A stretch of DNA of 11,343 bases from UBA4661 sp002405405. GTDB lineage: Bacteria; Bacteroidota; Ignavibacteria; Kapaibacteriales; UBA4661. Position numbers and translations under genes: made by a program. The notes under the pieces were generated by a model. It had not been told where the DNA came from. It made no database searches and saw only the letters and a program-made list of their open reading frames with translations. The DNA lies in contig DAIUAL010000103.1 of the NCBI GenBank assembly GCA_036847245.1, positions 1 through 11,343 of the forward strand, given 5' to 3'. Each line of letters opens with the position of its first letter. Within the stretch, counting starts at the first letter, position 1. Of the stretch, positions 1 to 6,256 are shown piece after piece.

Positions 1-393
1 GAGTTTGCATTTTCAACTTGGCTCTATAAAATTGCCTCTTATAACTGCATTGATTTTCTTCGTAAAAAGCGCTTAAAAACAATGTCGATCAATCAGCCAA
101 TTGAAACAAGTGATGGGGAGATTGAGGTTGAGTTGCCGGATCGGGACTATGTACCGGATTTAGCTATTCAGCAACGTGAGCGCAAAGAAATTCTCCAAAA
201 AGCTATTCACGAATTACCCGAAAATTTTCGGATTGTTATTCAGCTTCGTCTTGAGGAGGATTTGGACTATCAAGACATTGCCGATAAACTCCAATTGCCA
301 CTCGGTACAGTCAAGGCGCACCTGTTTCGTGCGCGTGCCATGTTGTACAATTCATTGAAACACAATGCATTTCATTTTAACGAAGAGCATTGA
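1..393 (+). CDS. ECF-type RNA polymerase sigma factor, 5' partial
   Basis: This is the C-terminal 130 residues of a sigma-70 family, ECF subgroup, transcription factor; the gene begins before the window. The frame is open from base 1. The Met at base 82 is internal, because the 27 codons before it read as conserved sigma region 2 (FSTWLYKIASYNCIDFLRKK), the part that contacts core polymerase and the -10 element. After an acidic linker (fragment residues about 30-55), region 4 spans about 60-119. It includes the helix-turn-helix around DLDYQDIADKLQLPLGTVKA, which binds the -35 element, and the typical RARAML ending. The stop is TGA. No anti-sigma gene follows; an outer-membrane protein gene starts 58 nt later on the same strand. 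The assignment to the family is firm. The regulon and the signal cannot be deduced. Confidence 0.93.
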   Translation, partial: EFAFSTWLYKIASYNCIDFLRKKRLKTMSINQPIETSDGEIEVELPDRDYVPDLAIQQRERKEILQKAIHELPENFRIVIQLRLEEDLDYQDIADKLQLPLGTVKAHLFRARAMLYNSLKHNAFHFNEEH

Positions 394-440
394 TCATGCT
401 TGTTGAAGCGGGCAGTGATTACTTCTTTTTGAGATTTGAC

Positions 441-445
441 AAGGA
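441..445 (+). promoter_or_regulatory. Ribosome binding site of the outer-membrane protein gene
   Basis: AAGGA lies 6 nt before the ATG at 452. This supports that start over the in-frame ATG at 476. Confidence 0.5.
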
Positions 446-451
446 CATACT

Positions 452-1138
452 ATGCGTGGTAATCGACGTTCAATAATGTGGGGAGCTGCTCTTTGTATTG
501 CTTTTTCACTTTTTTCTGCATCTATGCGGTTGTACGGACAACACTTGCAATTGTCAGGTGGTTTTGCTTTACCGAATGATGGTATTACGTCTTTTTTTGA
601 CAGACAAAATTTTACCTCCGGCACGACATTATTACAAGCCATACAAAGTGCGACAAAATCAGGTTTTCATGTCAATGCACGGTACTTGCTTGATGTGAAT
701 GAGAATACAGCGGTTGCGCTGTCGGCGGGCTATAATTCCTTCGCACAAGGCAAAGCAAACGTTACTGCGCAGAATATTCCCGGAGGTTTTGATATTGCTG
801 TTGATTATTCGCAAAATGTGATACCGATTGGTGTTGGAATCGACTACGCTTTAGTCAAATCCATTATAGGTATCGTACTTGTGGGTGAACTGAACTACAA
901 TATCATCAATTATTCGGTGAATCAGCAAGTGAGCTCTGTGTCGATTCCGGTGCCAATTCAATTCAGTGATAAATCGCTTAGTCGTGTAGGATTTAGCGCA
1001 GGCGTGGGTTTACGTTTTGATGCAAAACTAGTGAATCTTACTCTTGATGGACGCTATCATTTTGCCAATATGATCGGTCGAAGTGAGGGAGAGTTAGATA
1101 GACGATTCCTAACAATTTCAGTAGGCATTTTGTTTTAA
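452..1138 (+). CDS. Outer-membrane beta-barrel protein (PorT/OMP_b-brl-like)
   Basis: A 228-residue secreted protein of no specific known function. A basic N-terminus (MRGNRRS) and a hydrophobic stretch at about residues 9-24 end in a likely signal peptidase site around LYGQ (residue 30). The mature part is made of alternating hydrophobic/polar strands separated by Gly, Asn and Ser turns, for example ENTAVALSAGYNSF, SRVGFSAGVGLRFD and VNLTLDGRYHFAN. The final residue is Phe (FLTISVGILF), the usual signal for BAM-dependent insertion into the outer membrane. The size fits an eight-stranded barrel of the small outer-membrane beta-barrel families common in Bacteroidota and Chlorobiota. It lies between the sigma factor gene and engB (24 nt gap), so it may belong to the same transcript. 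The cell location is well supported; the substrate or role is unknown. Confidence 0.82.
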   Translation: MRGNRRSIMWGAALCIAFSLFSASMRLYGQHLQLSGGFALPNDGITSFFDRQNFTSGTTLLQAIQSATKSGFHVNARYLLDVNENTAVALSAGYNSFAQGKANVTAQNIPGGFDIAVDYSQNVIPIGVGIDYALVKSIIGIVLVGELNYNIINYSVNQQVSSVSIPVPIQFSDKSLSRVGFSAGVGLRFDAKLVNLTLDGRYHFANMIGRSEGELDRRFLTISVGILF

Positions 1139-1151
1139 GGATTAAGCATTC

Positions 1152-1157
1152 AGAGGA
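1152..1157 (+). promoter_or_regulatory. Ribosome binding site of engB
   Basis: AGAGGA lies 5 nt before the ATG at 1163. It is one of the few clear Shine-Dalgarno-like sequences in the window and fixes the engB start. Confidence 0.55.
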
Positions 1158-1162
1158 TAATT

Positions 1163-1756
1163 ATGGAGTTCACTTCTGCTGAATTTATCATCGGGGCTGC
1201 TGATGTCAAGCAATTCCCCTCGGGTTCAATGCCTGAGATTGCTTTTATTGGTCGTTCGAATGTCGGAAAATCATCACTTCTCAATATGCTCGTACGTCGT
1301 AAAAAGCTTGCTTTTGTGAGTGCAACACCGGGAAAAACAACAGAAATCAATTTCTTTGTTGTCAATGGTAAATTTATCTTGGCAGATTTACCCGGTTTTG
1401 GCTTTGCTAAGGCATCACGAGAGCAACGTCTTGTGTGGGAAAAGCAACGTAATACTTATCTTTTCAAACGTGAACAGTTAAAACTTATTTGCATCTTAGT
1501 TGATTCACGTCATGATCCGAATGAAGATGAACTTTCGCTTATCGAGAACTTAGAAAATCATCAACGCCGATACTTAATTGTTCTGACCAAAGGCGATAAA
1601 ATATCTAAAAAGCAAATGGAAGAACGAGCCAACCAATTACGTGAACTTGTAGCACAGTGTCAATTTTGTGTAGATGTTTTACCGACATCTGCTGAAAAGC
1701 ATGAAGGGCGTGATGAACTAGTTGGTATTGTGAATCGTATTGTGCGTGAAGCATAA
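1163..1756 (+). CDS. engB: Ribosome biogenesis GTP-binding protein EngB (YihA/YsxC)
   Basis: A TRAFAC-class GTPase that assists late assembly of the 50S ribosomal subunit and is essential in many bacteria. All G motifs are visible in the 197-residue protein: G1/P-loop GRSNVGKSS at residues 30-38; the G2 threonine in TPGKTTEINFF at 55-65; G3 DLPG followed by FGFA at 75-82, a family signature; G4 TKGD at 142-145; and G5 SAEK at 176-179. The length matches the usual 195-210 residues. The start is supported by the preceding AGAGGA and by the family-typical opening in which Phe residues precede a short linker to the P-loop. The trmO-like gene begins 21 nt after the TAA stop, so the two are probably co-transcribed. 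The G4 motif has Gly where TKAD or TKID is more common; this should still bind guanine. Confidence 0.97.
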   Translation: MEFTSAEFIIGAADVKQFPSGSMPEIAFIGRSNVGKSSLLNMLVRRKKLAFVSATPGKTTEINFFVVNGKFILADLPGFGFAKASREQRLVWEKQRNTYLFKREQLKLICILVDSRHDPNEDELSLIENLENHQRRYLIVLTKGDKISKKQMEERANQLRELVAQCQFCVDVLPTSAEKHEGRDELVGIVNRIVREA

Positions 1757-1777
1757 TGCGCTCTTTGAGATTATGCT

Positions 1778-2338
1778 ATGATTATCGAACCCATTGGAGT
1801 GATTCATACAGCATTACATGATAAGTATAAAGCACCACGCCAGCCTAATAGTATACATGATAAAGGTTTTCACAGTGAAAATACATCTGCAGTGATAGAA
1901 CTGTTGCCTCACCGTAATTTCGAGCAAGCAATAGAAGATTTGGGTGGATTTGAGCGTATCTGGGTGATATTCCTCTTTCATAAAAATCATGGCTGGAAAC
2001 CTAAAGTACACACACCGCGCAGCAGCAAGAAGTATAGTGTTTTTGCAACACGCTCACCACATCGACCAAATAGTATTGGTTTATCAGCGGTACAGTTATT
2101 GCGAATTGAAGGGAGAAGTCTGCATATTGGTGCACATGATTTTCTTGATTCTACTCCTGTCATTGACATCAAGCCCTACATACCTTTATACGATAGTTTT
2201 CCCGAAGCAAAGGCAGGTTGGTTAGATGAGTTCGCAGAACATTCGATAATACCGACGATCTTTGAGAGGACATCACTTTTTCAAGCACAGATAACATGGC
2301 TTCAAGAGCGGGGAATTGACCTTCTAAGCCACGTATAG
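1778..2338 (+). CDS. trmO: tRNA (N6-threonylcarbamoyladenosine37-N6)-methyltransferase TrmO, catalytic domain, ended by an in-frame TAG
   Basis: A TrmO/TsaA (UPF0066) protein. The family uses S-adenosylmethionine to methylate the N6 of t6A37 in threonine tRNAs, fine-tuning decoding of ACY codons. Visible family signatures are KYKAPRQP at residues 16-23, FERIWVIFLFH at 58-68, ATRSPHRPNSIGLS at 90-103 (cofactor-binding region) and LDSTPVIDIKPYIP at 123-136. The 186-residue product stops at TAG (2336-2338) directly after WLQERGIDLLSHV, a point where longer family members continue into a small C-terminal domain. The same frame stays open for 90 codons after the TAG and encodes sequence resembling that domain (see the 2339-2611 entry). 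The gene is therefore a truncated or recently interrupted trmO rather than a naturally short one. The catalytic barrel is complete, so some activity is possible. The start ATG has no clear Shine-Dalgarno sequence. Confidence 0.9.
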   Translation: MIIEPIGVIHTALHDKYKAPRQPNSIHDKGFHSENTSAVIELLPHRNFEQAIEDLGGFERIWVIFLFHKNHGWKPKVHTPRSSKKYSVFATRSPHRPNSIGLSAVQLLRIEGRSLHIGAHDFLDSTPVIDIKPYIPLYDSFPEAKAGWLDEFAEHSIIPTIFERTSLFQAQITWLQERGIDLLSHV

Positions 2339-2611
2339 CCGGTGTTGCGTCATCAGCCTTATCCGCATCCATACAAACGCATAAAAACTCATCCTGAGGG
2401 TTTTGTAATTGCGTGGAAAGCATGGCGTCTGCTTTATTCGATCTCAGAACAAGCCACGGAGCGGCACATTGTATTGCATCGTATAGAAAGTGGTTATACA
2501 CTTGAAGTTATTAGGCAAGCCCATAATAACAATGCGCCGGAAACCTTGCATGACGGTGCGGCGCATTGGGAGTTTTTTGAGCAATTTTATTCAATCGAAA
2601 AGGTGCGGTGA
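2339..2611 (+). pseudogene. trmO: C-terminal domain of TrmO, separated from trmO by one in-frame stop codon
   Basis: This stretch is in exactly the same frame as the trmO gene and follows its TAG with no shift. It reads PVLRHQPYPHPYKRI, then a core (GFVIAWKAWRLLYSI ... IVLHRIESGY) with the basic, Trp-containing, strand-rich pattern I associate with the C-terminal domain of TrmO proteins. Joined across the TAG the product would be 277 residues including the stop position, in the range of two-domain TrmO proteins. A GTG at 2342 could restart translation, but no Shine-Dalgarno sequence precedes it and a domain of this kind is not known to act alone. The last 30 or so residues (after about VIRQA) do not look conserved and overlap a transcription terminator hairpin. 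The assignment rests on remembered family patterns and needs an alignment. Confidence 0.66.
2530..2578 (+). terminator. Intrinsic terminator between the convergent trmO and isomerase operons
   Basis: A perfect 10-bp inverted repeat (CAATGCGCCG at 2530-2539, CGGCGCATTG at 2559-2568) can extend inward with ACC (2543-2545) pairing GGT (2555-2557). On the plus strand it is followed after four bases by six T (2573-2578), the classic rho-independent form. On the minus strand the same hairpin lies about 50 nt after the stop of the isomerase gene and is followed by the T-rich TTATTATGGG, so it may also stop that transcript. The oddity is that it lies inside the last 28 codons of the open frame continuing trmO. 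Confidence 0.72.
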
Positions 2612-2616
2612 CGGCA

Positions 2617-3987
2617 CTATTTTTTGATTTCCCAGTAGATTGTTTTGCGCAGAGTTTGTATCCATTTTTCGTACTCGGCACCACGTTTTTTATTAACGGC
2701 AAATGCTTCGATACGCTTAAAATCATCGGCAAGCGTCATAGTATGCTCAGGGTATGTTTTTTTCTTCAGAACAATATGAAATGCTTTTTTCGTACGATCA
2801 CCAAAATATGGCATTGGATCGGTGATATCACCGTCTTTCATCTTTTCAAATGCTTTTTTCAGATCGGCAGGTACCTTTGAGAGTTCAACAAGAGCAACAC
2901 CACCAATAGCACCACCAAAAGCACGCGAATCTTGGTCGTCTGAGAACGCTTTTGCGCAGTCTTCAAACGTATATGTGCCTTTGATGATGAGGGTACGAAT
3001 AGAGGCAATGTTTTTACGAGCACGGTCATTGGCTTCTTGCCCTTCATCCAGTTTCAGTAAGATATGGCGTGTATTGACGGATGTTGCTCGCTTTTCAATG
3101 AGTTGAATAATATGATAGCCAAAGGGGGTTTCAACAGGCATAGAAATTTCGCCGGGTTGCATGGAATATGCAGATTTTTCGTATTCGGGCATGAGAGAAC
3201 CCTTATTGAAAAAGCCGAGATCACCACCTTGCCCCGCAGAGCCGGGATCTTTACTGTACCGGCGTGCAAAATCACCAAAATTTGAACCGGGCTTAATTAA
3301 TGAGTCACGTAACCGGAGAGCAAGATTATATGCTTTTTCACGAGCATCTTGCGACGCAGTTACATTACGAACAATTTGGTACATTTCGACTTGTGCAGGA
3401 GTCTTTGGGAGAGAATCTCTAAACTGTGCGTAGAACTCTTCGACATCTTTTGCCGTAACCTTGATAGCAGCAAACTTTTGTTGGGAAAGCCGCTCCGACA
3501 TCATTTGCTTGCGAATATCTTCTCGAAATTCGCGACGAATTTTTGCAAGTGACATACCATAAATTTCTTCAATGCGCTTCTCTGAGCCAAATTGTTGTCG
3601 CATAGCATTAACTTGGTATTCGAGGCGTTCATTTACTTCGTCATCGCTTACTTTAACGCTGTCCTCTTGTGCCTTAATGATAAGAAGTTTTTCATTAATC
3701 ATGGCTTCAAGGATACGTTTTTGTACATCTGGATCATCGGGTTTGATGCGTGGATTTTGTTGCGCAGTCATAAATGCTTGCGTCATGACATCAGAGCGTA
3801 GGATAATTTCATCGCCGACCACTGCAAGAATTTTATCATATGCTTCACCGGGTTTAATCGGTAGAGTTTGTGCAGACAGTGTATGGGTATGATCTGCGTA
3901 ATGTTCTACAATGCAAAACAAGACGAACGATAGGAAGAGAGTACGGTAGGGAAAGCAAGAAAATGTGCGAGAACTACAAAGTGTCAT
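2617..3987 (-). CDS. Periplasmic peptidyl-prolyl isomerase, SurA-like, with two parvulin domains
   Basis: A 456-residue SurA-type chaperone/isomerase that would escort unfolded outer-membrane proteins through the periplasm to the BAM complex. A signal peptide covers about residues 1-40 (hydrophobic TLFLSFVLFCIVE, ending near SAQ). The SurA N-terminal helical chaperone domain spans about 50-190 (ILAVVGDEIILRSDV ... INEKLLIIKA). Two PpiC/rotamase domains follow, at about 200-298 (ARRYSKDPGSAGQGGDLGFF, FGYHIIQLIE) and 303-408 (NTRHILLKL ... FHIVLKKK), and then a short basic C-terminal helix. I chose the ATG at 3987. The frame also opens at a TTG at 4035, but that would overlap the preceding gene by 35 nt and put extra residues before the signal peptide. 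With ATG the gap to the preceding isomerase is 13 nt, so the two are almost certainly co-transcribed. A weak GGA lies 7 nt before the start. The stop is TAG. Family assignment is firm; orthology to E. coli SurA itself is not claimed. Confidence 0.93.
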   Translation of the reverse strand: MTLCSSRTFSCFPYRTLFLSFVLFCIVEHYADHTHTLSAQTLPIKPGEAYDKILAVVGDEIILRSDVMTQAFMTAQQNPRIKPDDPDVQKRILEAMINEKLLIIKAQEDSVKVSDDEVNERLEYQVNAMRQQFGSEKRIEEIYGMSLAKIRREFREDIRKQMMSERLSQQKFAAIKVTAKDVEEFYAQFRDSLPKTPAQVEMYQIVRNVTASQDAREKAYNLALRLRDSLIKPGSNFGDFARRYSKDPGSAGQGGDLGFFNKGSLMPEYEKSAYSMQPGEISMPVETPFGYHIIQLIEKRATSVNTRHILLKLDEGQEANDRARKNIASIRTLIIKGTYTFEDCAKAFSDDQDSRAFGGAIGGVALVELSKVPADLKKAFEKMKDGDITDPMPYFGDRTKKAFHIVLKKKTYPEHTMTLADDFKRIEAFAVNKKRGAEYEKWIQTLRKTIYWEIKK

Positions 3988-4000
3988 GAGAGATTCCAAG

Positions 4001-4414
4001 TTATTTCCAAAGTGATTCGATAGTCGAAGTTTCAATGCTGATAGGGAAGCGATTGCGAAGTGATACTAACCACGCATTGGTCATATCGCGTTGTAGCTGG
4101 TCCTGATAACGAGAAGCAAAATATGGTATTGCTTCTTCAAATGTTCTGGTTCGTTCAGGAAGAATCTTATCGATACGAATAATTGCATATCCGCCATCGA
4201 CCGCAAGAGGTTTCTCCATAATGCCAACTTTCAGATTTTTAGAGTCTTTTACCTCCGTGAGAATAGCACGCCCTAAATCTGAGTCTGCAAGTACTAAGTC
4301 GCGATGTTTTCCTTTGAGTTTTTTGAATCCTTCGCGTTCGGTAATTTCTCCTGCTTTCTTATCGAATACCGTGGATGATGCTGTATTGAGTTCCGTAAGA
4401 AGGGTATGAGCAAG
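4001..4414 (-). pseudogene. Third parvulin-like domain of the upstream isomerase, cut off by an in-frame TAA
   Basis: These codons follow the TAA at 4415-4417 in the same frame, with no shift, as the isomerase gene that ends there. They encode 137 residues: LAHTLLTELN, a linker (ITEREGFKKLKGKHRDLVLADSD), then LAVDGGYAIIRIDKILPERT and a helical tail up to SLWK and its own TAA. The GGYAIIRI strand is the usual last strand of a PpiC domain, and the domain's first strand (RIMATEIFVSHD) lies just before the premature stop, so a single domain is split by one codon. An in-frame ATG at 4219 exists, but a product from it would lack half the fold. I read this as the severed 3' end of the isomerase gene. 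Confidence 0.85.
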
Positions 4415-6037
4415 TTAATCATGGCTAACAAAAATTTCTGTAGCCATGATGCGCACCCCTGTTTTAAATTGGTCCTTGATGACCTGCCAATGTTTTTTTG
4501 CCTTAAGTGAATCGAATTTGAGTTTGCTCCAAATAACTTGGTCTTCAAGCTTAAAAAGAGTAACACCGTCTCGATATTCTTGCATAAGAGCATCAAACTC
4601 AGGAAAATCTTTTTCTAATGTACTAAGCTGCTGCGCTGTAATGTAGTCGCTTGTTGCTTTATTCACCATTCGCTCGATTGCCGCGGGGCGCATAACTAAG
4701 CCACGGGTATTGGAATACTGCACATTAACAGAGTCAAGAAAGCGTTGGACAGACATTGGCGGAGTCATATTCGCAATCAGTACTTTCTGACGCAATGCAG
4801 GCGAAAAATTTCGTGCCCAAGATTCATTGTTTTTAGCGGTAGTATCGATAGCCGCAATCATTTCTTGCAGTACCGGCTGTATTGTATGATAGCCACGTAA
4901 CATACGGAGAGAGTCGTATAGCTCTTCACGTTCGTTGAGGAAGGAGCTCGATTTATATTCGCGTTTTAATGTTGCAGGATCGGCAATATTTCCAACTGTT
5001 GAGCGCTCTCGATAGATGATGTGATAACCATACATAGAGCGAACGGGTGCGCTGTATTCACCATCTTTCAGGGCAAACCAGGCATTCTCAAATTCTTCCA
5101 TAAATTTCCCGCCACCAGCATTATTTTCCAAGCCAAGTGAACGACTGTAGTAGGCATTAAACATACCGCCTTCATTTTTGGTGCTTGGATCATCAGACAC
5201 TGCTTTTGCCAGTGCTGAAAATGACGCTCCACTTTTTAAAAGAGCATAGACCGAATCAGCTTTTTGTCGCGCACGTACAGTGTCACCTTGTACGTCAGGA
5301 GAAATCAATATGTGTCCTCCCCAAATATTAATCTTTGGTCGATTGCTCAAGACTTTGATAACAAAGTAGCCGATAGGTGTGCGAATAGGTTTGCTGATTT
5401 CGCCTTCTTTGAGACCATAAGCTACCGATTCAATTTCTACTCGTAGGCTACCTGCCGTACCTGCTGGCAGAATACCGCCAGTTTCTTTGTAGCGTTTGTC
5501 ATCGGACGAATCACGTGCAATTTGCGCCATGTTTGCCCCACGTTCTAGAGCAGCGATACAATTCAACGCACGGCGAAGTGCTCGATCAGAAGTATCTTTT
5601 TGAAAATTCTGACTGAATTGCAAAAACTGTAATACCAACTCGCGACCACGGCGTTCTACAAAGCGTGGATAGTAACGCTCAGTGATGACTTTATCATAAT
5701 AAAACGTTGGTGCTAAGGATGCTCGGTTATTAAGGATATCGTTACGAACATCAGCAAGTGTATCAGTCCCGAGACGTTTTGCCTCATGTAATTTCAGCCG
5801 ATAGTTAATATATAATTCAAGAAAGTTCCGTACGGTATCACGGTGGAGTGTTTTTAGTGACAACGTAGGAGCATTGAGGTTCTTGCGAAAGGATTTTTCT
5901 ATGTCGCCATATGTAATGGCTTCGTTATTGACACGGGCAAGAACTAAAGAAGCATCTTGAGCACGTACGATGGCTATGCAGGAAATACAGATCAGTAAAG
6001 AATATCGCGTCATGCGAAACAAAGAATGTACTGTCAT
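4415..6037 (-). CDS. Periplasmic peptidyl-prolyl isomerase with multiple PpiC domains, truncated by an in-frame TAA
   Basis: A 540-residue parvulin-type foldase, first gene of the two-gene isomerase operon. The signal peptide is at about residues 8-27 (YSLLICISCIAIVRAQ). A SurA-N/trigger-like helical region runs about 30-125 (LARVNNEAITYGDIEKSF, ELYINYRLKLHEAKRLG). PpiC domain 1 is at about 133-232 (LVLQFLQFS ... KETGGILPAG ... IGYFVIKVL) and domain 2 at about 240-345 (GGHILISPD ... SDDPSTKNEGGMF ... YGYHIIYRE). A long helical linker (350-525) contains the EYRDGVTLFKLED segment typical of large isomerases of this group. The product ends at EIFVSHD, one strand into a third PpiC domain whose remainder continues in frame after the TAA for 137 residues. 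The full-length frame would be 678 residues, closer to the size expected for this group. Start: ATG 6037; an in-frame ATG at 6013 is an equally poor-RBS alternative that would still leave a signal peptide. Confidence 0.9.
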   Translation of the reverse strand: MTVHSLFRMTRYSLLICISCIAIVRAQDASLVLARVNNEAITYGDIEKSFRKNLNAPTLSLKTLHRDTVRNFLELYINYRLKLHEAKRLGTDTLADVRNDILNNRASLAPTFYYDKVITERYYPRFVERRGRELVLQFLQFSQNFQKDTSDRALRRALNCIAALERGANMAQIARDSSDDKRYKETGGILPAGTAGSLRVEIESVAYGLKEGEISKPIRTPIGYFVIKVLSNRPKINIWGGHILISPDVQGDTVRARQKADSVYALLKSGASFSALAKAVSDDPSTKNEGGMFNAYYSRSLGLENNAGGGKFMEEFENAWFALKDGEYSAPVRSMYGYHIIYRERSTVGNIADPATLKREYKSSSFLNEREELYDSLRMLRGYHTIQPVLQEMIAAIDTTAKNNESWARNFSPALRQKVLIANMTPPMSVQRFLDSVNVQYSNTRGLVMRPAAIERMVNKATSDYITAQQLSTLEKDFPEFDALMQEYRDGVTLFKLEDQVIWSKLKFDSLKAKKHWQVIKDQFKTGVRIMATEIFVSHD

Positions 6038-6154
6038 ACAGAACCATAGAATGATGAAAGAGAGAACAAAAGAATTGTATAGCTAAACTAAATTTCAAAA
6101 AACACAGTCACAAAAATCGTAAAAGTTCGAGCCAAGCACAAATAAAGAGCGGCA

Positions 6155-6169
6155 ATTCTTTCGAAGAAT
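6155..6169. repeat. 15-bp dyad upstream of the isomerase operon
   Basis: ATTCTT (6155-6160) and AAGAAT (6164-6169) are perfect inverted repeats around TCG. They lie 118-132 nt before the first isomerase start, in the 219-nt gap after the chemoreceptor terminator. The site could be an operator for envelope-stress control or a chance dyad in AT-rich DNA. The rest of this gap (6038-6203) is AT-rich, and I could not identify a promoter in it with confidence. Confidence 0.3.
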
Positions 6170-6197
6170 ATTTTATCAGTTTGTGTAGAAAGATTCA

Positions 6198-6232
6198 CAA
6201 AAAAAGCGTTGCACTGTCATAATGCAACGCTT
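6198..6232 (-). terminator. Intrinsic terminator of the chemoreceptor gene
   Basis: A perfect 10-bp stem (AAGCGTTGCA at 6204-6213, TGCAACGCTT at 6223-6232) with a 9-nt loop lies 25 nt after the chemoreceptor stop. Read on the minus strand it is followed by an uninterrupted T run and then GTG. This separates the YfiR-like/chemoreceptor unit from the isomerase operon downstream. Confidence 0.88.
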
Positions 6233-6256
6233 CTTTCATTTTATCGATGTAATTGC

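Noticed and set aside
3572..3892. 106-codon plus-strand frame opposite the SurA-like gene
   Set aside because: Ser/Arg/Cys-rich antisense translation with no recognisable motif; the opposite strand encodes a clear SurA domain.
3988..4035. TTG start extending the SurA-like protein by 16 residues
   Set aside because: It would overlap the preceding frame and place non-signal residues before the signal peptide; ATG 3987 is better.
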